Part shown: piece by piece, positions 39,485-47,882 of the stretch
Layout of the letters: each line of letters opens with the position of its first letter
How positions within the stretch are numbered: position 1 is the first letter of the stretch
Assembly: GCF_016860545.1 (NCBI RefSeq)
Contig: NZ_BNEB01000005.1
Location: forward strand, 1,240,001-1,304,000
DNA: 64,000 nucleotides
From: Streptomyces asoensis
Lineage (GTDB): Bacteria > Actinomycetota > Actinomycetes > Streptomycetales > Streptomycetaceae
Direction: 5' to 3'
Notes under the pieces: model-generated
Databases searched by the model: none
Told to the model about the DNA's origin: nothing
Seen by the model: only the letters and a program-made list of their open reading frames with translations
Position numbers and translations under genes: made by a program

Positions 39485-39949
39485 TCAGGAGGGGGCGGCC
39501 ACGGGTTCGGCGGGGTTGCGCAGCCCCTCGGCGGCGTCCGCGACCCGCTGGATGAGTTCGAGGAAGACGGTCTGCTCCGCGGCCGAGAGGGGGGACAGCA
39601 GGACCTGGTTCATCCGGGCCGTGCGCACGGTCAGCCGGCGATGGGTGCGCAGCCCGTCGTCGGTGAGCCCGAGCAGGAAACGGCGCCCGTCCCGCGGGTC
39701 GCGGACCTTGTCCAGGAGCCCCCGGCGGACGAGCCGGCTGATCACCTCGGCGATGGTGGAGCGGTCCAGGCCCACCCGCTCCCCCGCCGTGCGCTGGTCG
39801 AGCCCCGGTTCGGCGACGAGCGCGTTGAGCACGGCGAACTGCGGCGAGGTGATCTCCTCGGAGACCATCGCGTTCCACAGCAGGTGATGCGCCTGCTGGA
39901 GCCGCCGGGCCAGGTGCCCGGGGTGGCTGGTGAGGTCCACCGCGGCCAT
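39485..39949 (-). CDS. pcaV: MarR family repressor of protocatechuate catabolism
   Basis: A 154-residue winged-helix regulator. The MarR fold is seen as QFAVLNALVAEPGLDQRTAGERVGLDRSTIAEVISRLVRRGLLDKVRDPRDGRR followed by the dimerising C-terminal helices. It is divergent from the pca operon, as pcaV is in S. coelicolor, where it represses pcaIJFHGBL until protocatechuate binds. Two matching palindromes lie in the shared 218-base intergenic region, one close to each gene, fitting repression of the operon and of itself. Confidence 0.92.
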   Translation of the reverse strand: MAAVDLTSHPGHLARRLQQAHHLLWNAMVSEEITSPQFAVLNALVAEPGLDQRTAGERVGLDRSTIAEVISRLVRRGLLDKVRDPRDGRRFLLGLTDDGLRTHRRLTVRTARMNQVLLSPLSAAEQTVFLELIQRVADAAEGLRNPAEPVAAPS

Positions 39950-39981
39950 GTGCGCTCCTCAGCTTCGTCGTCGATTTTTCG

Positions 39982-39993
39982 TCGGTGCACTGA
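39982..39993. promoter_or_regulatory. PcaV operator candidate 1 (pcaV side)
   Basis: TCGGTGCACTGA, a near-palindrome 33 bases before the pcaV start. It shares 10 of 12 bases with the element at 40114-40125; the ideal form would be TCAGTGCACTGA. Confidence 0.65.
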
Positions 39994-40113
39994 ACGATAG
40001 CGCGTGGGACCGGGCCCGGTCTCGCGCTGGAGTGACCTGGAGCAGACCCACTGCCTGGGGTCTTGACTGCCCCCTCGCACGGTGGCAGCGTGTGGGCAGC
40101 CTCGGGGAATTGA

Positions 40114-40125
40114 TCAGTGCCCTGA
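40114..40125. promoter_or_regulatory. PcaV operator candidate 2 (pcaI side)
   Basis: TCAGTGCCCTGA inside the longer inverted repeat ATCAG-tgcc-CTGAT, 42 bases before the pcaI start. Confidence 0.68.
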
Positions 40126-40167
40126 TTGATTGCGGCCGGGGGGCATGGAAGAGAGGGGGCTTCACGG

Positions 40168-40950
40168 ATGGACAAGGTGGTCGCCACGGCCCTGGAGGCG
40201 GTGGCCGACGTGCCGGACGGTGCGTCCCTGGCAGTGGGCGGATTCGGTCTGAGCGGCGTGCCGAACGTCCTCGTCCAGGCCCTGTACGAGCGCGGCGTCA
40301 CCGCGCTGTCGGTCGTCTCCAACAACTGCGGCGCCATGGAGTCGGGCCTCGCGGTGCTGCTCTCCGCCGGGCGGATCGCCCGGGTGACCGGTTCCTACAT
40401 CGGCGCGAACAAGGAGTTCGCCCGCCAGTACCTCGCGGGTGAGCTCGAGGTCGAGATGATCCCGCAGGGCACCCTGGCCGAGCGGCTGCGGGCCGGCGGC
40501 GCCGGGATCCCCGCCTTCTACACCCCCGCGGGCGTCGGCACGCAGGTCGCCGACGGCGGACTGCCGTGGCGTTACGACGGCGAGGGCGGCGTGGCGCTGG
40601 CCTCGCCCCGCAAGGAGGTCCGCGAGTTCGACGGGGTGGAGTACGTGCTGGAGCATGCCATCCGTACCGACTTCGCGCTGGTCAGGGCGGCCAAGGGGGA
40701 CCGCCACGGCAACCTGGTGTTCCACCGGTCCGCCCGCAACTTCAATCCGCTGTCCGCGATGGCCGGACGGATCACGGTCGCCGAGGTGGAGGAGCTGGTC
40801 GAGCCCGGCGCGATCGACCCGGACGCGGTGCACGTCCCCGGCATCTTCGTGCAGCGCGTGGTCGCGCTCACGCCGGAGCAGGCGGCGGACAAGATGATCG
40901 AGCGGCGGACGGTCTCCGCGCCCGCGGCGAAGGGAACGGTGAACCGCTGA
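40168..40950 (+). CDS. pcaI: 3-oxoadipate CoA-transferase subunit A
   Basis: Alpha subunit (260 residues) of the enzyme that moves CoA from succinyl-CoA to 3-oxoadipate, the penultimate step of the beta-ketoadipate pathway. Family I CoA-transferase marks: VPDGASLAVGGFGLSGVPNVLVQAL, NNCGAMESGLAVLL, SYIGANKEFARQYLAGELEVEMIPQGTLAERL and GNLVFHRSARNFNPLSAMAG. First gene of the pca operon; its stop overlaps the pcaJ start (ATGA). ATG at 40168 agrees with the family start. Confidence 0.94.
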   Translation: MDKVVATALEAVADVPDGASLAVGGFGLSGVPNVLVQALYERGVTALSVVSNNCGAMESGLAVLLSAGRIARVTGSYIGANKEFARQYLAGELEVEMIPQGTLAERLRAGGAGIPAFYTPAGVGTQVADGGLPWRYDGEGGVALASPRKEVREFDGVEYVLEHAIRTDFALVRAAKGDRHGNLVFHRSARNFNPLSAMAGRITVAEVEELVEPGAIDPDAVHVPGIFVQRVVALTPEQAADKMIERRTVSAPAAKGTVNR

Positions 40951-41597
40951 TGGCCTGGACACGCGAGGAGATGGCCGCGCGCGCCGCCCGCGAACTGCGC
41001 GACGGCCAGTACGTCAACCTCGGCATCGGACTGCCCACCCTGATCCCCAACCACCTGCCCGCGGGCGTGGAGGTGGTGCTCGAGAGCGAGAACGGCATCC
41101 TCGGCACCGGCCCCTACCCCACCGAGGACGCCGTGGACCCGGATCTGATCAACGCGGGCAAGGAGACCGTGACGGTCCTGCCGGGGGCGTCCTTCTTCGA
41201 CTCCGCGCTCTCCTTCGGCATGATCAGGGGCGGGCACATCGACGTCGCCGTACTCGGCGCGATGCAGGTCTCCGAGCGCGGCGATCTGGCCAACTGGGCG
41301 GTCCCCGGCAAGCTGATCACGGGGATCGGCGGGGCGATGGACCTGGTGCACGGCGCCCGTACGGTCATCGTCGTCATGACCCACACCGCCAAGGACGGCT
41401 CACCGAAGATCCTCACCGAGTGCGCGCTGCCCCTGACGGGCAAGGCGTGCGTGGACCGGATCATCACCGACCTGGGCGTCCTCGACGTCACCCCCGGCGG
41501 TCTGGTCCTCGTGGAGACCGCGCCGGGCGTCGCCCCCGAGGAGGTCGCGGCGAGGACCGCCGCACCGCTGCGTGTCACCGAGGAGGCCCGGTCATGA
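40950..41597 (+). CDS. pcaJ: 3-oxoadipate CoA-transferase subunit B
   Basis: Beta subunit of 215 residues, carrying the catalytic glutamate in the SENG motif (LESENGILG, Glu near 47) that forms the glutamyl-CoA intermediate. Also seen: NLGIGLPTLIPNHLP and GGHIDVAVLGAMQVSERGDLANW. Starts on ATGA overlap with pcaI and itself overlaps pcaF by ATGA, so the subunits and thiolase are translationally coupled. Confidence 0.95.
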   Translation: MAWTREEMAARAARELRDGQYVNLGIGLPTLIPNHLPAGVEVVLESENGILGTGPYPTEDAVDPDLINAGKETVTVLPGASFFDSALSFGMIRGGHIDVAVLGAMQVSERGDLANWAVPGKLITGIGGAMDLVHGARTVIVVMTHTAKDGSPKILTECALPLTGKACVDRIITDLGVLDVTPGGLVLVETAPGVAPEEVAARTAAPLRVTEEARS

Positions 41598-42814
41598 GCA
41601 ACGGTTCCAGGACCGTCTACGTCGTCGACGCCGTCCGCACGCCGATCGGCCGCTACGGCGGCGCGCTCGCCTCGGTGCGCCCGGACGACCTCGCCGCCCA
41701 CGTCATCCGTGAACTCGTCGCCCGTACACCCGCGTTGGACCCCTCACGGATCGACGACGTCTACTTCGGCAACGCCAACGGGGCGGGTGAGGACAACCGC
41801 AACGTCGGCCGGATGGGCGCCCTGCTCGCCGGGCTGCCCACCTCCGTGCCCGGGGTCACCGTCAACCGGCTGTGCGCCTCCGGCCTGGAGGCGGTCGTCC
41901 AGGCGGCCCGCGCGATCGCGGCCGGTGACGCCTGCGTCGCCGTGGCCGGCGGCGTGGAGTCGATGACCCGCGCGCCCTACGTGCTGCCGAAGGCGGACCG
42001 CGCGTTCCCCGCCGGGCACACCGAGATGTACTCGACCACGCTGGGGTGGCGGATGGTCAATCCGCGGATGGACCCGCAGTGGACGATCCCGCTCGGCGAG
42101 TCGGCCGAGCTGATCGCCGACAAGCACCGGATCGGCCGCGAGCAGCAGGACGCGTTCGCCCTCTCCAGCCACCGCAAGGCAGCCGCGGCCCAGGAGGCGG
42201 GTCTGTTCGACGCCGAGCTCGCGCCCGTGTCCGTCCCGCGCCGCAAGGGCGAGCCGGTCGTGTTCGACGCCGACGAATGCGTACGGGCGGACGCCTCTCC
42301 CGAGGCGATGGCCGCATTGCGGCCGTCGTTCCGGACGGAGGCCGAGCAGGGGACCGTGACGGCGGGCAACGCCTCGCCGCTGAACGACGGCGCCGCGGCC
42401 CTGCTGCTGGTGGACGAGGACGGGCTGCGGGCCACCGGCCGCGAACCGCTCGCCCGGATCGGTGCCACCGGGGTGTCCGCCGTCGACCCGCAGTACTTCG
42501 GACTCGCCCCCGTCACGGCGGTCGAACGCGCCCTCGCCAAGGCGGGCCGGGACTTCGCCGACCTGTCGGTGCTCGAACTGAACGAGGCCTTCGCCGCCCA
42601 GGTCCTCGGCTGTGTCGCCGAATGGCCCGAGCTCGACCCGGCCGTCCTCAACCCGCAGGGCGGTGCGATCGCCCTCGGTCACCCCCTCGGCGCCTCCGGT
42701 GCCCGGCTCGCCGGCACGGTCGCCCATCAACTCGCCCGCCGGGGCGGCGGCGTGGGCGTCGCCACGCTCTGCATCGGCGTGGGCCAGGGCCTCGCACTCG
42801 TCCTCGAACGCTAG
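41594..42814 (+). CDS. pcaF: 3-oxoadipyl-CoA thiolase
   Basis: Thiolase of 406 residues that splits 3-oxoadipyl-CoA into succinyl-CoA and acetyl-CoA, the last step of the pathway. Nucleophile Cys94 in NRLCASGLEAV, ELNEAFAAQVL, GGAIALGHPLGASGAR and the final Cys in TLCIGVGQG. GAGGAGG lies ahead of the ATG at 41594. The substrate is assigned from its place between pcaJ and pcaH; alone it could not be told from other type-I thiolases. Confidence 0.94.
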   Translation: MSNGSRTVYVVDAVRTPIGRYGGALASVRPDDLAAHVIRELVARTPALDPSRIDDVYFGNANGAGEDNRNVGRMGALLAGLPTSVPGVTVNRLCASGLEAVVQAARAIAAGDACVAVAGGVESMTRAPYVLPKADRAFPAGHTEMYSTTLGWRMVNPRMDPQWTIPLGESAELIADKHRIGREQQDAFALSSHRKAAAAQEAGLFDAELAPVSVPRRKGEPVVFDADECVRADASPEAMAALRPSFRTEAEQGTVTAGNASPLNDGAAALLLVDEDGLRATGREPLARIGATGVSAVDPQYFGLAPVTAVERALAKAGRDFADLSVLELNEAFAAQVLGCVAEWPELDPAVLNPQGGAIALGHPLGASGARLAGTVAHQLARRGGGVGVATLCIGVGQGLALVLER

Positions 42815-42831
42815 GAAATCCGGGAACCCCC

Positions 42832-43605
42832 ATGACTCTCACACAGGCCGACATCGACCGGGAGATCGCTGCCGAGCACGCCGCGTACGAGAAGCGGCTG
42901 GCCGACGGCGCGCCCGTCGAGCACCAGCCGCGCCGCGACTACGCGCCGTACCGCTCCTCGGTGCTGCGGCACCCCGGGCAGCCCCCGGTCACCATCGACG
43001 TCACCCAGGACCCCGAACTGGTCGAACTGGCCTCCCCCGCCTTCGGCGAACGGGACATCACCGAGATCGACAACGACCTCACCCGGCAGCACGACGGCGA
43101 ACCGGTCGGCGAGCGCATCACGGTCTCCGGCCGGCTGCTCGACCGCGACGGCCGCCCGGTGCGCGGTCAGCTCATCGAGATCTGGCAGGCCAACTCGGCG
43201 GGCCGCTACGCCCACCGGCGCGAGCAGCACGACGCGCCGCTGGACCCCAACTTCACCGGTGTCGGCCGCACCCTGACCGACGACGGCGGCCATTACCGCT
43301 TCACCACCGTCCAGCCCGGCCCTTACCCGTGGCGCCAGCACCTCAACGCCTGGCGGCCGGCCCACATCCACTTCTCGCTCTTCGGCACGGCGTTCACCCA
43401 GCGACTGGTGACGCAGATGTACTTCCCGGGCGACCCGCTGTTCCCCTACGACCCGATCATCCAGTCGGTGACGGACGACGCGGCCCGCTCCAGGCTCGTC
43501 GCCACCTACGACCACAGCCTGTCGGTGCCCGAGTTCTCCATGGGCTACCACTGGGACATCGTGCTCGACGGGCCGCAGGCCACCTGGATCGAAGAAGGAC
43601 GCTGA
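42832..43605 (+). CDS. pcaH: Protocatechuate 3,4-dioxygenase beta subunit
   Basis: Catalytic subunit of 257 residues for intradiol ring opening of protocatechuate to 3-carboxymuconate. Non-heme Fe(III) ligands fit Tyr in SAGRYAHRREQ, Tyr in GPYPWRQH, and the two His of RPAHIHFSLFG. The N-terminal FGERDITEIDNDLT and the VSGRLLDRDGRPVRGQLIEIWQANSAG strand pattern are typical. Followed after 6 bases by pcaG. Confidence 0.96.
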   Translation: MTLTQADIDREIAAEHAAYEKRLADGAPVEHQPRRDYAPYRSSVLRHPGQPPVTIDVTQDPELVELASPAFGERDITEIDNDLTRQHDGEPVGERITVSGRLLDRDGRPVRGQLIEIWQANSAGRYAHRREQHDAPLDPNFTGVGRTLTDDGGHYRFTTVQPGPYPWRQHLNAWRPAHIHFSLFGTAFTQRLVTQMYFPGDPLFPYDPIIQSVTDDAARSRLVATYDHSLSVPEFSMGYHWDIVLDGPQATWIEEGR

Positions 43606-43611
43606 CCCGCC

Positions 43612-44217
43612 ATGACGAAGATCGACACGAGCCGTCCGCAGAGCGTGCTGCCCACCCCCTCGCACACCGTCGGCCCGTTCTACGGCCACGCCCTGCCCTT
43701 CCCCGGCGGCGGTGACATCGCCCCGCTCGGCCACCCGGACACGATCACGCTCCAGGGGTACGTGTACGACGGCCAGGGCGACCCGCTGCCGGACGCGTTC
43801 CTGGAACTGTGGGGCCCGGACCCCGAGGGGAACCTCCCGCGGGTGGACGGCTCCATGCGGCGCGACCCGGCGAGCGGCGGATTCCTCGGCCGCAACGGTG
43901 TGGAGTTCACCGGCTGGGGCCGCGTCCAGACCGACGCGAACGGCCACTGGTCGGCGCGGACCCTGCGCCCGGGCCGGCGCGGGCGCGGCGCCCCCCACCT
44001 GAGCGTGTGCGTGTTCGCCCGCGGGCTGCTGGTGCACCTGTTCACCCGGATCTACCTGCCGGACGACGAGGCCGCGCTGACCGCCGACCCGCTGCTGGCC
44101 CGGGTGGACCCGGCGCGCCGGGACACCCTCGTCGCGGGCCGGGGCGACCTCGGCACCTACCGTTTCGACATCCGCCTTCAGGGCGAAGGCGAAACGGTAT
44201 TCCTGGAGTTCCGGTGA
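43612..44217 (+). CDS. pcaG: Protocatechuate 3,4-dioxygenase alpha subunit
   Basis: Non-catalytic partner of pcaH, 201 residues, with the same intradiol beta-sandwich but without the full ligand set: TPSHTVGPFYGHALPF start, LQGYVYDGQGDPLPDAFLELWGPDPEG, and PHLSVCVFARGLLVHLFTRIYLPDD where the beta subunit has its iron His pair. The alpha and beta chains form the oligomeric enzyme. Its stop overlaps the pcaB GTG start. Confidence 0.95.
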   Translation: MTKIDTSRPQSVLPTPSHTVGPFYGHALPFPGGGDIAPLGHPDTITLQGYVYDGQGDPLPDAFLELWGPDPEGNLPRVDGSMRRDPASGGFLGRNGVEFTGWGRVQTDANGHWSARTLRPGRRGRGAPHLSVCVFARGLLVHLFTRIYLPDDEAALTADPLLARVDPARRDTLVAGRGDLGTYRFDIRLQGEGETVFLEFR

Positions 44218-45545
44218 CAGCTGCCCCTGACGACGTCTCCCTGCTCGCCCCCGGCTGGACCGGCTCGGCGGTCGCGGCCGCGACCGGCGACCGCGCCTTC
44301 GTGCGGGCGCTGCTCGATGCGGAGGCCGCGCTGGCCCGCGCCCAGGAGACGCTGGGGCTCGCCCCGCGGGGAGCCGGAGCGGCGGTCACCGCGGCGGCCG
44401 ACGGCGACGGCTTCGACGCCCGCTCCCTCGCCGAGCGGGCCCGGGCCGGCGGCAACCCGGTGATCCCGCTGGTGGCCGATCTGACGAAGGCCGTCGGCGC
44501 GGAGTACGGCCCCTACGTCCACCGCGGGGCGACCAGCCAGGACATCATGGACACGGCCGCGATGCTGGTCGCGGTGCGCGGCCTCGGCCTCCTGCTGGGC
44601 GACCTCGACCGGGTCCAGCGGGCGCTGGCCGCGCTGGCCGCCCGGCACCGCGACACGGCGATGCCCGGCCGGACGCTCACCCAGCACGCCGTACCGACGA
44701 CCTTCGGTCTGAAGGCGGCCGGCTGGCGGTCGCTGGTGCTGGACGCGCGGGACCGGGTGACGGCGGTACGCGACGCGCTGCCCGCCCAGCTCGGCGGCGC
44801 CGCCGGGACACTGGCGGCCTTCGGCGCGTACGGCGCCGCCGACCCGACCGCGCTGCCCGCCGCGTACGCCCGTGAACTGGGCCTGCGCGCGCCCCTGTTG
44901 CCGTGGCACACCCTGCGGACCCCGATCGCCGACCTGGCTGCCTGCCTGGCCCACGTCACGGGCGCGCTCGGGAAGACCGCCACCGACGTGCTGACCCTCG
45001 CGCGCACGGAGATCGGTGAGCTGGCGGAGGACGGCGGCGGCGGTTCGTCGGCGATGCCGCACAAGGCCAACCCGGTGCGGGCCACGCTGATCGCGGCCGC
45101 CGCCCGGCGCGCCCCGCAGCTCGCGGCCACGCTGTACGGGTCGCTGGTGGCCGAGGACGAACGGCCGGCCGGGGCCTGGCACGCCGAGTGGGAGCCGCTC
45201 AGGGAGTTGCTGCGACTGGCCGGCGGGGCCGCCCGGGACGCGGTCGCCCTGACCGAGGGACTGCGGGTGGACACGGCCGCGATGCGCGCGCATCTCGACG
45301 ACACCCACGGGCTGATCGTCTCCGAGCGGCTCTCCGCCGAGCTGTCGGCCGTGCTCGGCCGCGCCCGCGCCCGGGAACTGCTCACCCGACTGGCCCGCCG
45401 GGCCGGCGCCGAGGGCCGTCCGCTGGGCGAACTCCTGGCCGCCGAGCCCGAGCTGGCGGGCGTCGACCTGGACGACCTCACCGACCCCGCCCGTTACACC
45501 GGCTCCGCGGGGATCCTCACCGACCGTGCGCTGGAGCGACGTTGA
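44214..45545 (+). CDS. pcaB: 3-carboxy-cis,cis-muconate cycloisomerase
   Basis: Fumarase/aspartase-superfamily enzyme of 443 residues converting 3-carboxymuconate to gamma-carboxymuconolactone. Marks: VHRGATSQDIMDTA, TLTQHAVPTTFGLKAAGW and the superfamily signature GSSAMPHKANPVRATL with the mobile catalytic loop. GTG at 44214 overlaps the pcaG stop as GTGA. Confidence 0.94.
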   Translation: MTAAPDDVSLLAPGWTGSAVAAATGDRAFVRALLDAEAALARAQETLGLAPRGAGAAVTAAADGDGFDARSLAERARAGGNPVIPLVADLTKAVGAEYGPYVHRGATSQDIMDTAAMLVAVRGLGLLLGDLDRVQRALAALAARHRDTAMPGRTLTQHAVPTTFGLKAAGWRSLVLDARDRVTAVRDALPAQLGGAAGTLAAFGAYGAADPTALPAAYARELGLRAPLLPWHTLRTPIADLAACLAHVTGALGKTATDVLTLARTEIGELAEDGGGGSSAMPHKANPVRATLIAAAARRAPQLAATLYGSLVAEDERPAGAWHAEWEPLRELLRLAGGAARDAVALTEGLRVDTAAMRAHLDDTHGLIVSERLSAELSAVLGRARARELLTRLARRAGAEGRPLGELLAAEPELAGVDLDDLTDPARYTGSAGILTDRALERR

Positions 45546-46726
45546 CCGAGAAACTGCTCAACCACCGTGCCGAGGGGCCGGCCGGTGCCCGTCCGCTGCT
45601 GCTCGGCCCCTCGCTCGGCACGTCGTACGCCTTGTGGGACAAGGTCGCCCCTGAGCTGTCCGTGACCCACCGGGTGGTCCGCTGGGACCTGCCGGGGCAC
45701 GGGGGTTCGGCGGCGGATCTGATCGGCCCCGGCGCCACGGTGGCCGACCTCGCCGGCCTGGTGCTGGACCTGGCCGACTCGCTCGGCCTGGAGCGGTTCG
45801 CGTACGCGGGCGTGTCCCTGGGCGGCGCGGTGGGGCTGCATCTGGCGCTGCACCACCCGGGGCGGCTGTCGTCGCTCGCGGTGATCTGCTCCTCGGCCCA
45901 CTTCAACGGGTCCGGTCCGTGGGAGGAGCGGGCCGCGCTGGTGCGCCGCGAGGGACTCGCCCGGCTCGCCGACCAGGCGGACACCCGCTGGTTCACGCCC
46001 GGCTTCTCCGTCCCGGGGCTCGTCGCCGACCACCGGGCCGCCGACCCGGCGGCCTACGCGGCCTGCTGCGACGCGCTGGGCGCGTTCGACGTGCGCGAGC
46101 GGCTGCCGGAGATCGCCGTGCGGACCCTGCTGATCGCCGGGCGCGAGGATCCGGCGACACCGCCGGCGCATCTGCGGGAGATCGCGGACGCGGTGCCGGG
46201 CGCCGCCCTCGTCGAGCTCCCGGGCGCCTCGCACCTCGCGCCCGCGCAGTGTCCCGAGGCCGTGCTGACGGCGCTGCGCACGCATCTCGACGGCCCGGCG
46301 AAGCGGGGCATGGAGGTACGGCGGCAGGTGCTGGGGGACGCGCACGTGGACCGGGCGCAGTCCCGGCAGAACGCCTTCACCGCGCGCTACCAGGACTTCA
46401 TCTCGCGCTACGCCTGGGGCGAGATCTGGACCGACCCGACGCTCAGCCGCCGCGAACGCAGCATGATCACGTTGACCGCCCTGGTCGCGCACGGCCACTA
46501 CGACGAGCTGGCCATGCATGTGCGGGCGGCCCGGCGCAACGGACTCACGCCCGAGGAGATCGGCGCCGTGCTGCTCCAGACGGCCGTCTACTGCGGGGTC
46601 CCGGCGGCCAACTCGGCGTTCGCGACGGCCCAGCGGGTCCTCGCGGAGGAAGAACCCGTCCTGGCGGAGGACGAGGCGCAGGACGGGGCGGACACCGGGG
46701 ACACGCCCGGCCGGCCCGGCCGGTAG
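45542..46726 (+). CDS. pcaL: Fused 3-oxoadipate enol-lactonase / 4-carboxymuconolactone decarboxylase
   Basis: A 394-residue fusion of PcaD and PcaC activities, the arrangement known from Streptomyces and Rhodococcus. The first 260 residues are an alpha/beta hydrolase with GPSLGTSYALWD, DLPGHGGS, nucleophile Ser92 in AGVSLGGAVG, an Asp in AGREDPATPP and the His of PGASHLAP. From about residue 265 follows the decarboxylase domain (GMEVRRQVLGDAHVDRA, SRRERSMITLTALVAHGHYDELAMHV, GVPAANSAF). The TTG at 45542 overlaps the pcaB stop as TTGA. A Glu/Asp-rich tail ends the protein. Last gene of the operon. Confidence 0.95.
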   Translation: MTEKLLNHRAEGPAGARPLLLGPSLGTSYALWDKVAPELSVTHRVVRWDLPGHGGSAADLIGPGATVADLAGLVLDLADSLGLERFAYAGVSLGGAVGLHLALHHPGRLSSLAVICSSAHFNGSGPWEERAALVRREGLARLADQADTRWFTPGFSVPGLVADHRAADPAAYAACCDALGAFDVRERLPEIAVRTLLIAGREDPATPPAHLREIADAVPGAALVELPGASHLAPAQCPEAVLTALRTHLDGPAKRGMEVRRQVLGDAHVDRAQSRQNAFTARYQDFISRYAWGEIWTDPTLSRRERSMITLTALVAHGHYDELAMHVRAARRNGLTPEEIGAVLLQTAVYCGVPAANSAFATAQRVLAEEEPVLAEDEAQDGADTGDTPGRPGR

Positions 46727-46741
46727 GAACCCGGCCGGGCC
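46713..46741. terminator. Bidirectional terminator at the end of the pca operon
   Basis: Perfect 11-bp GC stem (46713-46723 with 46731-46741) whose loop contains the pcaL stop codon, between converging genes. Confidence 0.72.
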
Positions 46742-46745
46742 TCGG

Positions 46746-47879
46746 TCATCTCCGGGTCTGCTGGCCGGGCACGAGGCCCACCTGGGGTGCGCCCAGGCCC
46801 CGCAGTGCCTGCTGCGCCTTGTCCACCAGGCCGTCCGCTCCGCAGGAGCGCGCCAGTGACAGGCCGCGGCCCAGCTCGGACACCGAGCGGGAGAGGACGC
46901 CGTACTCGACGCGGGCGGCCGCGTGTTCGTACTGGCAGGGTGAGGACTCCAGGAAGGTGACGGCCTGCTGGGCCAGCCGGACCGCGCGCTGGCCGGTCTC
47001 CAGGGCGGCGGCGCAGCGCAGGGCCTCGCCGATCGCGGTGTCGGTGCCGAAGCGCTCGGCCTGCCGGCGCGCCTCGGAGACCAGCCGGTTCGCCCGCGCC
47101 GGATCCTCGGTGGCCAGGGCCCGGGCGAGATCGACGGCCCAGGGCACCATCACCGGGTTGAGGTGTCCGCGCGCGGCGGCCGCCTTCTCGGCGGCCTCCA
47201 GTTCGTTGATGCCGTCCTTGGTCCGGCCGACGGCCAGGAGGAGCCGGCCGCGCACCGAACGGGGATCGGGCAGGACGATCGTCGACGGGTACGGCGGGGC
47301 GAAGCCGTACTGTTCGGCCGTCTCCCAGGCCTCGGCGACATGCCCGCGGACCAGCAGCGTGTCGATCAGGTTGCAGGTCGCGGACCAGTACAGGGGCAGG
47401 CCGCGGCCGACGCGTTCGGCGACCCGCAGGGATTCCCTGAGGGACTCCTCCGCCTCCTTCAGACGGCCCCGCCGGCGCAGGCCGAGTCCGAGGTAGGCGT
47501 GGGCCAGGGCGAGGTGGCCGCCGCTCCAGCCCGCGGACACATAGGCGCGCAGTGCCTCGTTGAAGAGGGCGTCGGCGCGGTCGAGCCGGTCGGTGTACGC
47601 GTAGGAGCTGGCCAGCATCATCAGCAGCTCGATGCCCCACTCCTGGTCGGTCCAGCCGAGTCCGGGGGCGAGGCCGCCGTTGACCAGGGCGCGGTCGCAG
47701 AACTCGACGACCTCCTCGGCGTTCTCGCCGTGGGTCATGGCGTCGAAGCCGCGCAGGATGAGCAGGGCCCGCTCGGCGTTGTCCCGGCCGGCGCAGGTCG
47801 CGGCGAGCGCGGCCAGCTTCTCGGAGCGGCGCGGCGAGATGGTCTCTCCGGCGTGCACACCCTCCCACATGTACTGCAC
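46746..47879 (-). pseudogene. C-terminal (TPR-like) half of a LuxR/MalT-type AAA regulator, downstream of an in-frame TAG
   Basis: A 377-codon frame in the same reading frame as the AAA gene upstream, separated from it by one TAG and one Ala codon. It encodes helical tetratricopeptide-like repeats (ALFNEALRAYVSAGWSGGHLALAHAYLGLGLRRRGRLKEAEESL ends up as several 34-residue units) of the kind found in the middle of large LuxR-type ATPases. A GTG at 47879 could restart translation, but no ribosome-binding site precedes it. The LuxR helix-turn-helix expected at the end of such proteins is missing: the frame stops soon after LRGLGAP, next to the converging pcaL. So either a truncated relic or a split protein. 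Confidence 0.7.
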
Positions 47880-47882
47880 GGC

